Positions 16,367 to 24,838 of a DNA stretch of 64,000 bases are shown here, one piece after another (position 1 is the stretch's first letter; each line of letters starts with the position of its first letter). The position numbers and the translations under genes are program-made. This DNA is from Bosea sp. (in: a-proteobacteria) (lineage in GTDB: Bacteria > Pseudomonadota > Alphaproteobacteria > Rhizobiales > Beijerinckiaceae): positions 1,302,501 to 1,366,500 of the forward strand of contig NZ_JAMLIX010000001.1 of the NCBI RefSeq assembly GCF_023953965.1. Reading direction: 5' to 3'. A model generated the notes under the pieces. That model was given only the letters and a program-made list of their open reading frames with translations, searched no databases and was not told where the DNA came from.

Positions 16367-17302
16367 TCAGCTCCCAGGCTGGTCGTCGGTGAGGACGGGG
16401 GTCGGTGTCCGTTGACGGCCGAGCCGTGGCGAGGGCAGCCGGACGCCGTTCGGAAAGAAGATGATCGCCACGAACAGCAGGATGTAGATCAGCAGCCCCT
16501 GCCATTCGGAGGGGATGAAGAGCACGCTGCTGTTCTGGACGATGCCGAGCGCCAGCGCGCTGAGCGCCGCGCCCCAGATGTTGCCGATGCCGCCGACGAT
16601 GGTGGCGATGACGGCGAACAGCATCAGCTCGATCGCGCTCATCGGCTGAACCTGGGCCCGCGTCCCGTAGAGGAACATGCCCAGGCCGACGAGGCTGCCG
16701 GCGATCGCGATGGCGATGACGTAGATCCTGGCCTTGTCGATGCCGTAGAGCTCGGCGAGATCGGCATTGTCGGCGACCGCCACCATGCTCTGCCCCGGGC
16801 GCGTGTAACGCAGGAACAGGAAGAGGGCGGCGCATGAGGCCAGCGCCGAGAGCACGGCGGGGATGTCCCAGTCGCTGATCGCGATGTTGCCGACGAGCGT
16901 CACCGGCCACAGGAGCGAGGCGAAGATCGTCGAGGGCCAGGTGCCGAAGATCAGCATCGTCGTATAGGCGACGAGCTCCGACAGGATCAGCGCGAAGATG
17001 AAGACGAAGAGCGGCGAGGCGCGGCGCAGCCGCAGGCTGCGATAGCCGAACCACTCGATCGCCATGCCGGCCCCGATCGCCAGCACCTGGGCGACGACGA
17101 AGCCGGCCCAGCCGGGCAGGCCGAGCTTGGCCACCATGGTGAAGGCGCCGTAGAAGGCCGCCGTCATCATCGCCGCCTGGGCGAAGTTGAAGACGCCGTT
17201 CACCTTCAGCACGAGGGAGAAGGCCAATGCGAACAGCATGGCGTAGCTGGAGTTCGCGAACGAACTCCAGAGGATCTGTCCGATCACATCGAAGGTGAAC
17301 AT
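16367..17302 (-). CDS. LivH-type ABC transporter permease
   Basis: This 311-residue multi-span permease is the LivH partner. It has LVLKVNGVFNFAQAAMMTAAFYGAF early and AVADNADLAELYGIDKARIYVIAIAIAGSLVGLGMFLYG, the conserved coupling region. It is followed by the LivM-type gene with a small overlap and lies 40 bases downstream of the binding-protein gene. Together these genes make a complete HAAT importer, the only complete ABC system in the window. Confidence 0.92.
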   Translation of the reverse strand: MFTFDVIGQILWSSFANSSYAMLFALAFSLVLKVNGVFNFAQAAMMTAAFYGAFTMVAKLGLPGWAGFVVAQVLAIGAGMAIEWFGYRSLRLRRASPLFVFIFALILSELVAYTTMLIFGTWPSTIFASLLWPVTLVGNIAISDWDIPAVLSALASCAALFLFLRYTRPGQSMVAVADNADLAELYGIDKARIYVIAIAIAGSLVGLGMFLYGTRAQVQPMSAIELMLFAVIATIVGGIGNIWGAALSALALGIVQNSSVLFIPSEWQGLLIYILLFVAIIFFPNGVRLPSPRLGRQRTPTPVLTDDQPGS

Positions 17303-17342
17303 GTCCGGTCCGGCTCGATTGGCTGGCGTATCGACGGGGCGA

Positions 17343-18497
17343 TCAGTTGACCACCGCCTTCTTGGTCCACTTGCCGTCCTTCACCTCCATCAGGATCACC
17401 GGCTTGCTGACGGTGTGGTTGTCGTTGACCACGAGCTTGCCGGTCAGCGGCAGCTCGAAGGTCTTGACCGCCAGGAGCTCCTTGCGGAAGTTTTCGCCGG
17501 TGACCGGAATCTTCTTGTCGTCCAGCGACTTGAAGACCGCGGCCACGACATAGGCCGCGTCGTAGAGATACTGGGTGTAGGGCAGGCCGTTGGGCTCGCG
17601 GCCGACTTCCTTGGCCCAGCGCTCGAGATAGGTCTTGACCGCCGGCGCGTCGTCGGCGCCCGGCGCCAGCGAGGTCGCGATCACGCCCTCGGCGCCCTTG
17701 CCGAGCTGCTCCAGGAACTTCGGATTGTAGATCGCCGAATAGGAGCTGATGGTCTGGTTCATGCCGAGCTGGCGCATCTGGGCGATGACCTGGGGAATGT
17801 CGCCGACCACGCCCTGGACATGGATGATGTCGGGCTGCGCGGCGCGCACCTTGAGCAGCGGCCCGGTCCAGTCCGTGGCCTTGGGATCATAGGCCTCGAA
17901 GGCGACGACCTGGCCGCCCGCCTTGGTGAAGGCATCCTTGTAGACATCGGCGGCGACGACGCCGGACTCGTTGTTGATGAAGACGACCGCCGCCTTCTTC
18001 TTCCCCATCGTGGTCGCGGCGTAGTTGGCGACGGCGGTGATGTCGACGTCGGCGAGCGGATAGGTGGTGTAGACATAGTCGCCGAGCCTGGCGACATCGG
18101 CCGAGTTCGCCCCGACCGAGAGCCCCAGCGTCTTGCCGTCGTTCATGATCGGTGCCGTCGCCTTGACCACGGCCGACCAGGCGAGGACGATCGCCGGCAC
18201 CTTGTCGACCGAAACGAGGCGGTTGACGGCCTTGATGCCGAGCTGCGGATCGCCCTGGGTGTCGAGCGAGATCATCTCGAGCTTCTTGCCGTTGATCCCG
18301 CCCTCGGCGTTGATCTTGGCGACGGCCCATTCGGCGGCCTTGACCTGGTCGGCCCCGTAGAGCGCCTGGCTGCCCGAAAGCGGCATGGCGAGGCCGAACT
18401 TGAAGCTGTCCTGGGCGAGCGCCGCACCGGGAACGAGCCCGCCGGCGACAAGGCCGGCGAGAACGGTGCGACGGGTCGTGGATACGAACGCGCTCAT
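17343..18497 (-). CDS. HAAT-family periplasmic binding protein, copy 1
   Basis: This 384-residue substrate-binding protein belongs to the LivK/AmiC-like family. The N-terminus STTRRTVLAGLVAGGLVPGAALAQ is a signal peptide with twin arginines, followed by FKFGLAMPLSGSQALYGADQVKAAEWAV. It is the binding protein of the adjacent Liv-type importer. A second binding protein at 21119 is very similar over its whole length (shared stretches such as LYGxDQVxAAEWAV, ATDWTGPLLK and GREPNGLPYTQ), so the two arose by duplication. The ATG at 18497 follows AGGGGGAAACACC. Confidence 0.93.
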   Translation of the reverse strand: MSAFVSTTRRTVLAGLVAGGLVPGAALAQDSFKFGLAMPLSGSQALYGADQVKAAEWAVAKINAEGGINGKKLEMISLDTQGDPQLGIKAVNRLVSVDKVPAIVLAWSAVVKATAPIMNDGKTLGLSVGANSADVARLGDYVYTTYPLADVDITAVANYAATTMGKKKAAVVFINNESGVVAADVYKDAFTKAGGQVVAFEAYDPKATDWTGPLLKVRAAQPDIIHVQGVVGDIPQVIAQMRQLGMNQTISSYSAIYNPKFLEQLGKGAEGVIATSLAPGADDAPAVKTYLERWAKEVGREPNGLPYTQYLYDAAYVVAAVFKSLDDKKIPVTGENFRKELLAVKTFELPLTGKLVVNDNHTVSKPVILMEVKDGKWTKKAVVN

Positions 18498-18531
18498 GGT
18501 GTTTCCCCCTGTTGTTTGCTGTTTTTTGAGT

Positions 18532-19212
18532 TCAGGCGATGTTGCGGAGGGCCGTCTCGGCTTCCGCGGTCGAGACGACGTCGGCGTATTTCGAGGCCAT
18601 GTCGAACAGATTGACGGCATGCGACGTCGGGCTGCGGTCATAGCAGGCGTCGTGCGGCACCATGACCCGGAAATTATAGGCGAAGGCATCGACCACGCTG
18701 CAGCGGACGCAGCCGCTGGTGCTGCAGCCCGTGACGACCAGCGTATCGGCGCCGGCATCGATCAGATAGCTCGTCAGCGGCGTCCCGAAGAAGGCGCTGG
18801 GATGCTTCTTCGGCAGCAGGATCTCGCCCTGGCGCGGGGCGATCTCGTCGACGAAATCATAGCCGCGCTCGGTCACGGTCATCAGCGCCGGAATCTTGTC
18901 GGCGATCCGTCCGTAGTCGAAGCTCTGCTTGGGCGAGATGTAAGGGTAGAGGATCGGCCAGCCGCGCTCGCGGAACAGCGCCTGCAGCCGTGCGATGTTC
19001 GGCACCGCATCCCAGGCGGCCTCGCCGCAGGAGGTCGGAAACTCCTTGATCGCCTCCCAATAGGGCTTCCGCTCGGTCCCGACTGTGCGGTACTGCACAT
19101 CGATGATCATCAGCGCCGGGCGCTTGCCGAGGCCGCCCGGCTTGCCGAAGCCGGCGGCTTCGTAGCGCTTCAGCTCCTCGGCCGTGATCACGTTGTCCCA
19201 GGGCTTGCTCAT
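18532..19212 (-). CDS. isochorismatase-family amidase (N-carbamoylsarcosine amidase-like)
   Basis: This 226-residue cysteine hydrolase has the complete isochorismatase-superfamily triad: Asp38 in ALMIIDVQ, a lysine (probably Lys135) in LPKKHPSAFFGT, and Cys168 in TGCSTSGCVR. The SAFFGT and CSTSGCVR wording is closest to N-carbamoylsarcosine amidases and maleamate amidohydrolases, which release ammonia (and CO2 in the carbamoyl case). It is the first gene of the long minus-strand operon. A cyclic amidohydrolase plus such an amidase is the usual pair for complete opening of an imide or ureide ring. Confidence 0.88.
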   Translation of the reverse strand: MSKPWDNVITAEELKRYEAAGFGKPGGLGKRPALMIIDVQYRTVGTERKPYWEAIKEFPTSCGEAAWDAVPNIARLQALFRERGWPILYPYISPKQSFDYGRIADKIPALMTVTERGYDFVDEIAPRQGEILLPKKHPSAFFGTPLTSYLIDAGADTLVVTGCSTSGCVRCSVVDAFAYNFRVMVPHDACYDRSPTSHAVNLFDMASKYADVVSTAEAETALRNIA

Positions 19213-19689
19213 CGGATCCTCCCGTCATGTGCTCGAGGGCGCGGGCGTCGGCCGCCGGAATCGCGCCCCGCCGCGGTGAAAAGGCGGCCCGCTTCGCGCG
19301 CGAAGCGGGCTCGCGCAGCGTCGCGCCCGCAATGGCTTCGCGCAAGCTCCGGCACGAAGGATGCGGCCATTGGCCATGCAGGACGATCGAGCAGGGGCCG
19401 GCATGCGGACAATGCAACGCGTGAGGCTCCGGGAGCTGTCGATCCGAGACCGTTCAACCATGCCAAATTGTCTTCGCCGGACGGCCGCACTGGCTAGGGG
19501 GGCATTGGCGAAACCAGCTATCTGATTTGCGTGCCCGCCCGCGCAGGCCGCCTTGCCGGCCCCGAGCATATCTGGTTTCTCCCGCGGGCCTCTTCTCGCG
19601 ACAGTGCAACGCGAAGCAATCTTCCGCCTTAATCTTGTCGCGCAGCCGACGGGCGCCGCTGGCGGGCGGAATGCGCATGGAGGAACGCG
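19213..19689. promoter_or_regulatory. divergent control region of the catabolic island
   Basis: This 477-base gap separates the first genes of two oppositely directed operons, the amidase-importer-hydratase operon and the FAD dehydrogenase-binding protein operon. It contains a perfect 24-bp palindrome (listed separately) and the ribosome binding site GGAGGAACGCG of the FAD gene. Clear promoter hexamers could not be assigned by eye. Short open frames across it show no recognisable content. Confidence 0.55.
19287..19310. repeat. perfect 24-bp palindrome, candidate operator
   Basis: The half-site GCCCGCTTCGCG is followed directly by its exact reverse complement. It lies 75 bases upstream of the amidase start and about 380 bases upstream of the FAD gene. 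A gapless palindrome makes a poor RNA hairpin without loss of central pairs, and there is no T-run, so a protein-binding site is more likely than a terminator. Confidence 0.5.
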
Positions 19690-21096
19690 ATGACAGTGCT
19701 TTTCGACGATAGCGACGACTTCGCCTTCTCGGTGGCGGTGATCGTCGTCGGCGCGGGGGCCTGCGGCTCGGTCGCCGCGCTCGCCGCTCATGGCAAGGGC
19801 GCCGAGGTCCTGGTTCTGGAGCGCGATCCGGTCCCGCGCGGCAATACGGCGCTGTCGGGCGGGCAGATCCCGGCGGGCGGCACGCGCCTGCAGCAGAAGG
19901 CCGGCATCGAGGACGCCCCGGAGATCCTCGAGAAGGATATCCTGGCCAAGGCGAAGAACCAGTGCGATCCGGTGATCGCCAAACATATCGCGCTGGCCGC
20001 CCGCGATACCGTCGACTGGCTGGTCGAGGATGTCGTGCTGCCGCTCTCCTGCATCGACGACTTCCAGTATCCCGGCCATTCCCGCATGCATATGCACGCC
20101 TCGCCGAGCCGCTTCGGCGCGGAGCTGATGGATGTGCTGACGCAGCGCTTGTCGGAGCGCGATATCGACCTGCTGACCTCGGCGACGGTGGTGAACCTCT
20201 TCGCCGCGCGCGACGGGACGATCCGTGGCGTGCGGATCGCCCGGCCGGACGGCTCGCAGGAGGATGTCGGCTGCCAGGCGCTGATCCTGGCCTGCAACGG
20301 CTATGGCGGCAACAAGGAGCTGGTCGCGCGCTACATCCCGGGCATGAGCCAGGCTCATTATCACGGCCATCCCGGCAACCGGGGCGACGCCGTGATCTGG
20401 GGCGAGCAGCTCGGCGCCTCGATCAAGGATCTCGGATCCTATCAGGGGCACGGCGCCGTCTGCACGCCGCACATGGTCCATCTCGGCTGGCCGGTGTTCA
20501 CCCAGGGCGGCTTCCAGGTCAACAAGGAGGGCCGCCGCTTCTCGAACGAGAATGCCGGCTATTCAGAGCAGGCGCTCAAGGTCCTGACGCAGACGGACGG
20601 CCTGGCATGGGCGATCTGGGACAAGCGCTGCGATGACATCGCCATGCAGATGCACAGCCATGTCGAGGCCAAGGAGCGCGGCGCGATCAAGCGTTTCGAC
20701 AGCGCCGGCGAGCTCGCCGGCTTCATCGGCTGCGACCCGGCGACGATCCAAGGCACGCTGGACGAGGTCGCGGCCATCGCGCGGCGCGAGGCGGCGTGTC
20801 CCTGGGGGCGGGATTTCGGCGGCTTTCCCGCGCTGGAAGCCCCGTATTTCTGCGCGAAGATCACGGGCGCGCTGTTCCACACCCAGGGCGGGCTGGAGGT
20901 CGATACCGCAGGCCGGGTGCTGCGGCCGGACGGCAGCGCCTTTCCGAACCTTTTCGCAGGGGGCGGCGCGGCGCGCGGCGTCTCGGGCCCGGCGGACTGG
21001 GGCTACATGTCCGGCTCCGGCCTGATGATGGCCGTCAATCTGGGCCGCCTGGCGGGCGAGGCGGCCGCCGAACAGACGCAGCGCCAAGCCGCCTGA
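19690..21096 (+). CDS. FAD-dependent dehydrogenase (fumarate reductase/TcuA-like flavoprotein)
   Basis: This 468-residue flavoprotein has the dinucleotide-binding motif VIVVGAGACGSVAAL near residue 17, followed by VLERDPVPRGNTALSGGQIPAGGTR. The C-terminal FAD motif NLFAGGGAARGVSG and a GYMSGSGLMMAV close the fold. It belongs to the soluble succinate dehydrogenase/fumarate reductase flavoprotein family, whose members include tricarballylate dehydrogenase TcuA and ketosteroid dehydrogenases; no haem- or FMN-binding domain is attached. Twenty-two bases downstream is a binding-protein gene for the same importer, so it probably oxidises or reduces a C-C bond in the imported compound or an intermediate. 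The ATG at 19690 has a strong GGAGGA site. Confidence 0.85.
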   Translation: MTVLFDDSDDFAFSVAVIVVGAGACGSVAALAAHGKGAEVLVLERDPVPRGNTALSGGQIPAGGTRLQQKAGIEDAPEILEKDILAKAKNQCDPVIAKHIALAARDTVDWLVEDVVLPLSCIDDFQYPGHSRMHMHASPSRFGAELMDVLTQRLSERDIDLLTSATVVNLFAARDGTIRGVRIARPDGSQEDVGCQALILACNGYGGNKELVARYIPGMSQAHYHGHPGNRGDAVIWGEQLGASIKDLGSYQGHGAVCTPHMVHLGWPVFTQGGFQVNKEGRRFSNENAGYSEQALKVLTQTDGLAWAIWDKRCDDIAMQMHSHVEAKERGAIKRFDSAGELAGFIGCDPATIQGTLDEVAAIARREAACPWGRDFGGFPALEAPYFCAKITGALFHTQGGLEVDTAGRVLRPDGSAFPNLFAGGGAARGVSGPADWGYMSGSGLMMAVNLGRLAGEAAAEQTQRQAA

Positions 21097-21118
21097 CCAA
21101 CAAGAGGGGAGAAAAAAC

Positions 21119-22267
21119 ATGAGATCATTCACCAGGATGCTCGCGGTGCCCGTGCTGGCCGCCGCGATGGGGCTGACCCATGCAGCCCAGGCACAGACGA
21201 CACCTTTCCGCTTCGGGCTCGCGCTACCGACCTCGGGCGGCCAGGCGCTCTATGGAGGCGACCAGGTCCAGGCGGCCGAATGGGCCGTCGCCGACATCAA
21301 CGCCGCCGGCGGCATCAACGGCAAGAAGCTCGAGATGATCGTGCTGGACACCCAGGCCGATCCGCAGATCGGGATCTCGGCCGTCACCCGCCTCGCCACG
21401 GTCGACAAGGTCCCGGTCTTCATCACCGGCTTCTCCTCCGTCGTGAAGGCCGTGGCGCCGATCGCCAACGAAGCCAAGGTCGTCGAGCTTTCCGTGGCGG
21501 CGACCGCGGCCGATATCTCGAAGCTCGGCGACTACGTCTACACGACATCGCCGCTCGCCGATGTCGATATCGGCGCCATCGCACGCTACCAGGTCGAGAC
21601 GCTCGGCAAGAAGCGGGCCGCCGTCATCTACATCAACAACGAGACGGGCATCACGGCCGCGCAGAGCTATCGCGACGCCTTCACCAAGGCCGGGGGCACC
21701 ATCGTCGCCTTCGAAGCCTATGACCAGAAGGCCACGGACTGGACCGGGCCGCTGCTCAAGCTGCGCGCCGCCAATCCGGACGTGATCCAGCTGCAGGGGC
21801 TGGTGCCGGATTCCCCGCTCGTCATCGCGCAGATGCGCCAGCTCGGCCTGCGCCAGCTCGTCGCCTCGAATACGACGATCTATCACCCCAAGCTGCTGGA
21901 GCAGCTCGGCGCCGGGGCGGAAGGCATCATCGCGACGTCGATGGCCCCGAGCGCCGAGGATTCCCCGGCCGTCAAGGCCTATGTCGAGCGCTGGAAGCGC
22001 GAGAAGGGGCGCGAGCCGAACGGCCTGCCCTACACGCAGTTCATCCATGACGCGGTCTACATCACGGCCGCCGTCTTCCGCAGCCTCGCGGCCAAGAACA
22101 TGCCGATCACCGGCGAGAACTTCCGCCAGGAGATGATCGCGCTGAGAAAGTTCGACCTGCCTTTGACCGGAATGCTGGAGATCAAGAGCGATCACACCGT
22201 GAGCAAGCCGGTCATCCTGATGGAAGTCAGGAACAATCGCTGGGAGAAGAAGGCAATCGTCGACTGA
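21119..22267 (+). CDS. HAAT-family periplasmic binding protein, copy 2
   Basis: This 382-residue binding protein starts with a Sec-type signal peptide (MRSFTRMLAVPVLAAAMGL, cleavage after AQA) and continues FRFGLALPTSGGQALYGGDQVQAAEWAV. It parallels copy 1 at 17343 almost residue for residue, but its signal peptide is different. It has no permease or ATPase genes of its own nearby, so it most likely feeds the Liv-type importer encoded on the other strand, perhaps with a different ligand. Ribosome binding site AGAGGGGAG. Confidence 0.92.
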   Translation: MRSFTRMLAVPVLAAAMGLTHAAQAQTTPFRFGLALPTSGGQALYGGDQVQAAEWAVADINAAGGINGKKLEMIVLDTQADPQIGISAVTRLATVDKVPVFITGFSSVVKAVAPIANEAKVVELSVAATAADISKLGDYVYTTSPLADVDIGAIARYQVETLGKKRAAVIYINNETGITAAQSYRDAFTKAGGTIVAFEAYDQKATDWTGPLLKLRAANPDVIQLQGLVPDSPLVIAQMRQLGLRQLVASNTTIYHPKLLEQLGAGAEGIIATSMAPSAEDSPAVKAYVERWKREKGREPNGLPYTQFIHDAVYITAAVFRSLAAKNMPITGENFRQEMIALRKFDLPLTGMLEIKSDHTVSKPVILMEVRNNRWEKKAIVD

Positions 22268-22652
22268 ACCTGACTTATCCCGGGCCTGCCGGCCCGGGTT
22301 GAGGCCCGCCCCGGATCGCGCAGACCGTGGAGCGCAGCAGGAAGCGACGCTCCCGATCATTCCGAGCGGTACGTCGCGGTCGCCGACGCCCGCGCCCAGA
22401 CCAACCGTCCACTGACAATCACCCTGGACCTTTCGGCAGGGGCGGATCAGCCCAATGCCAGGTGCAGGGCGTGGGCGCGGATGTCCTGCGGCCGGGCATC
22501 GGGCCCCGATCTCTTTCCGATCCCCGGCCGGTTGGCTGGCTTGGTTGCCCGGTTTTACCCATTGTCGGGTCAAAGGCGATTGCGCCCCGCGGCGCGGGCC
22601 GGCCAACTCCTGCGATGAGCACGAAGAAGAATGGCTCACCAGGGAGGTTGCC
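22268..22652. other. intergenic region before the sugar-type importer
   Basis: The gap of 385 bases contains a hairpin just after the upstream stop (listed separately) and the ribosome binding site AGGGAGG of the next gene. The stretch near 22540-22575 (TTGCCC, TTTTACCC, GTCGGGTC) is less GC-rich than its surroundings and may hold the promoter, but no hexamer pair is convincing. Confidence 0.4.
22279..22298 (+). terminator. hairpin after the binding-protein gene
   Basis: CCCGGGCC, a TGCC loop and GGCCCGGG form a perfect 8-bp GC stem, 11 bases after the stop codon. Only two T follow, so termination would be weak or Rho-assisted. Confidence 0.5.
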
Positions 22653-23882
22653 GTGCTGAGACGATGGGGAATTCTCGTTGGCGCGATGGCGTGCGCCTTG
22701 GCCGGACCGGTCGCCGCGCAGCCGAAGACGGTCAGCCTCTGGCATCCGTTCACGCTCGAGACCGACATGATCCATGGCGGGATCAAGACGTTCAACGAAT
22801 CGCAGAACGACTATCGCATCGATGCGCGCATCGTGCCGGCGCCGCAGATGGTGACCGAGCTGATCAAGGCGATCGCCAGCGGCTCGGTGCCCGATCTCGT
22901 CACCCTCGACAATCCCGTCGTCGCCAGCTTCTCGGCGCAGGGCACCCTGACCGACCTCACCGAGCGCGTCGCGAAATCGACGACGGTGAAGCCCGATGTC
23001 TACTTCAAGGGGCCCTGGGCATCGGGCCTGTGGAAGCAGCGCATCTTCGCCGTGCCGCGCGACGCCAACACCCTGGCGCTCTGCTACAACGCCGACATGT
23101 TCAAGGCGAAGGGGCTCGATCCGGACAAGCCGCCCAAGACCTGGACCGAGCTGCTCGACGCCGCCAAGGCGCTGAAGGATCCGGCCAAGAACGTCTACGG
23201 CTTCGGCTTCAGCGCGGTGCAGGCCGAGGAGGGCGTCTTCCAGTTCCTGCCCTTCCTGCATCAGGCGGGCGGCGCGGTCGACAAGCTCGATGCCCCTGAG
23301 GCCGCCGAGGCGCTCGCCTTCTGGGCCGACATGGTCAAGGACGGCATCGCCTCGCGCGACGTCATCAACCAGCGCCAGTACGAGGTGACCAACACCTTCA
23401 TGGCCGGCAACGCCGCGATGGCGCTGTGCGGGCCCTGGGAGCTGCCGCGCCTGCAGAATGAAGCGAAGTTCGAGTGGCGCCTGGCGCTGCTGCCGGTCAA
23501 GGCGGGCAAGGACATCGCCGCCTCGGCGCTAGGCGGATACAACTGGGTCGTGCCCAAGGGCGCCAAGAGTGCCGATGGCGCCTTCCGCTTCATCGAGTTC
23601 ATGTCGGACCCGAAGATCCTGAACGAGGGCTGGAAGACCGGCCGGCTGGCGCCGCGCACCGACGTCACCGTCGCCGATCCGCTCTGGCCGCAGGCCTATG
23701 CCATCTACCGCAAGCAACTCGAGAGCGCCCGCGCCCGCGGCCCGCATCCGCAATGGCCGGATATCTCGCGCGCGATCCAGATGGCGATGCAGGAGGCGAT
23801 CACCGGCGCCAAGCCCCCGGCCGCCGCGCTCGCCGACGCGGCACGCAAGATCAAGCCGATCCTGGCCAAGACGCCGCTGTGA
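22653..23882 (+). CDS. CUT1-type ABC sugar-binding protein
   Basis: This 409-residue extracellular binding protein of the MalE/UgpB group begins with a Sec signal peptide (RRWGILVGAMACALAGPVAAQ). It then shows VSLWHPFTLETD, LITLD-type hinge text PDLVTLDNPVV, and FMAGNAAMALCGPWELP, a typical family-1 motif. The start is a GTG at 22653 with AGGGAGG nearby; the frame upstream has no homology. It heads an operon with two permeases, ThuA, a Tm-1-like protein, a TIM-barrel protein and an SRPBCC protein. The ligand is probably a sugar or polyol derivative by family. Confidence 0.9.
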   Translation: MLRRWGILVGAMACALAGPVAAQPKTVSLWHPFTLETDMIHGGIKTFNESQNDYRIDARIVPAPQMVTELIKAIASGSVPDLVTLDNPVVASFSAQGTLTDLTERVAKSTTVKPDVYFKGPWASGLWKQRIFAVPRDANTLALCYNADMFKAKGLDPDKPPKTWTELLDAAKALKDPAKNVYGFGFSAVQAEEGVFQFLPFLHQAGGAVDKLDAPEAAEALAFWADMVKDGIASRDVINQRQYEVTNTFMAGNAAMALCGPWELPRLQNEAKFEWRLALLPVKAGKDIAASALGGYNWVVPKGAKSADGAFRFIEFMSDPKILNEGWKTGRLAPRTDVTVADPLWPQAYAIYRKQLESARARGPHPQWPDISRAIQMAMQEAITGAKPPAAALADAARKIKPILAKTPL

Positions 23883-23888
23883 TCCGAC

Positions 23889-23922
23889 GCGGGCGGGGCG
23901 GCCGGCGCGCCGCCCCGCCCGC
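23889..23922 (+). other. intercistronic hairpin between binding protein and permease
   Basis: A 14-bp perfect stem (core GGGCGGGGCGGC with its reverse complement, 6-base loop) begins 7 bases after the binding-protein stop. Without a T-run it is more likely a 3'-end stabiliser or partial attenuator that keeps binding protein in excess over permease. Confidence 0.55.
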
Positions 23923-23950
23923 CTGAAGCCGAGTGCGGAGCCAAAAGGAT

Positions 23951-24838
23951 ATGCCGGGATCTCAACCAGCGCTGCTCTATGTCTTCCTGGCGCTGCCGGT
24001 TCTTTATCTCGTCGGCTTTGTCGGTTTCCCGATCGCCTACAACCTGATGATGAGCGTGCAGGAGGTGAATCTCGGCAACATCACCGAGTTCGCCCGCCCC
24101 TTCGTCGGGCTCGACAACTACCGTACCGTGCTGGCCGACGAATCCTTCCGGAAGGTGCTGGTCAACACGCTCCTCTTCGTCGGCTTCAACGTCGTCGCGC
24201 AGATCGGGATCGGGCTTGCCGTCGCGCTGTTCTTCGCCCAGGGCTTTCCCGGCGCCGGCTTCCTGCGCGGCCTCCTGCTGTGCTCCTGGATGCTGCCGGC
24301 CCTCGTCGTCGGCGCGCTGTGGAAATGGATCTTCGCCACCGAATACGGCGTCGCCAACTACGTGCTCCAGGGGCTGCAGCTGACCGGCTCGCCGATCCAC
24401 TGGCTCTCCGATCCCGCCGTGGCGCTGACCTCGGTGACGCTCGCCAATATCTGGTTCGGCATGCCCTTCAGCATGATCCTGATCGCGGCGGCGCTGACGG
24501 CGATCCCCAAGGAGCAATACGAGGCCGCCTCGCTCGACGGCGCCGGCGCCGGCGCGCGCTTCTGGTACATCACCCTGCCGGCGCTGAGGCCTGCCCTGCT
24601 CGCCGTCGCGAGCCTGGTGACGATCTACACGATGCGCGCCTTCGACCTGATCTTCGCGATGACGCAGGGCGGGCCGCTCGACGCCTCGAACGTGCTGCCG
24701 CTGCTCTCCTACCAGTTCTCCTTCAACCAGTTCGATTTCGGCACCGGCTCGGCGATGGGCTCCTTCGCCTTCCTGATCGTCTTCGCCGTGGCGCTCATCT
24801 ATGTGCGCACCCTGAAGCACGAGGAGGTGGCGGGATGA
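23951..24838 (+). CDS. CUT1-type ABC permease (MalF-like)
   Basis: This 295-residue protein with six predicted spans has the EAA-loop text EQYEAASLDGAGAGARFWYITLPALRPAL that docks on the ATPase. The ATG at 23951 follows AAAAGGA closely; an in-frame GTG at 23933 is an alternative start. It is followed by the second permease with an ATGA overlap. Confidence 0.9.
   Translation: MPGSQPALLYVFLALPVLYLVGFVGFPIAYNLMMSVQEVNLGNITEFARPFVGLDNYRTVLADESFRKVLVNTLLFVGFNVVAQIGIGLAVALFFAQGFPGAGFLRGLLLCSWMLPALVVGALWKWIFATEYGVANYVLQGLQLTGSPIHWLSDPAVALTSVTLANIWFGMPFSMILIAAALTAIPKEQYEAASLDGAGAGARFWYITLPALRPALLAVASLVTIYTMRAFDLIFAMTQGGPLDASNVLPLLSYQFSFNQFDFGTGSAMGSFAFLIVFAVALIYVRTLKHEEVAG

Noticed and set aside
15498..16415. 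305-codon plus-strand frame across the LivM-type gene
   Set aside because: Low-complexity Asp/Arg/His-rich translation; the minus strand encodes a clear permease.
19287..19310. Palindrome as a transcription terminator
   Set aside because: It lies upstream of both flanking genes, has no loop or T-run, and no gene ends nearby.
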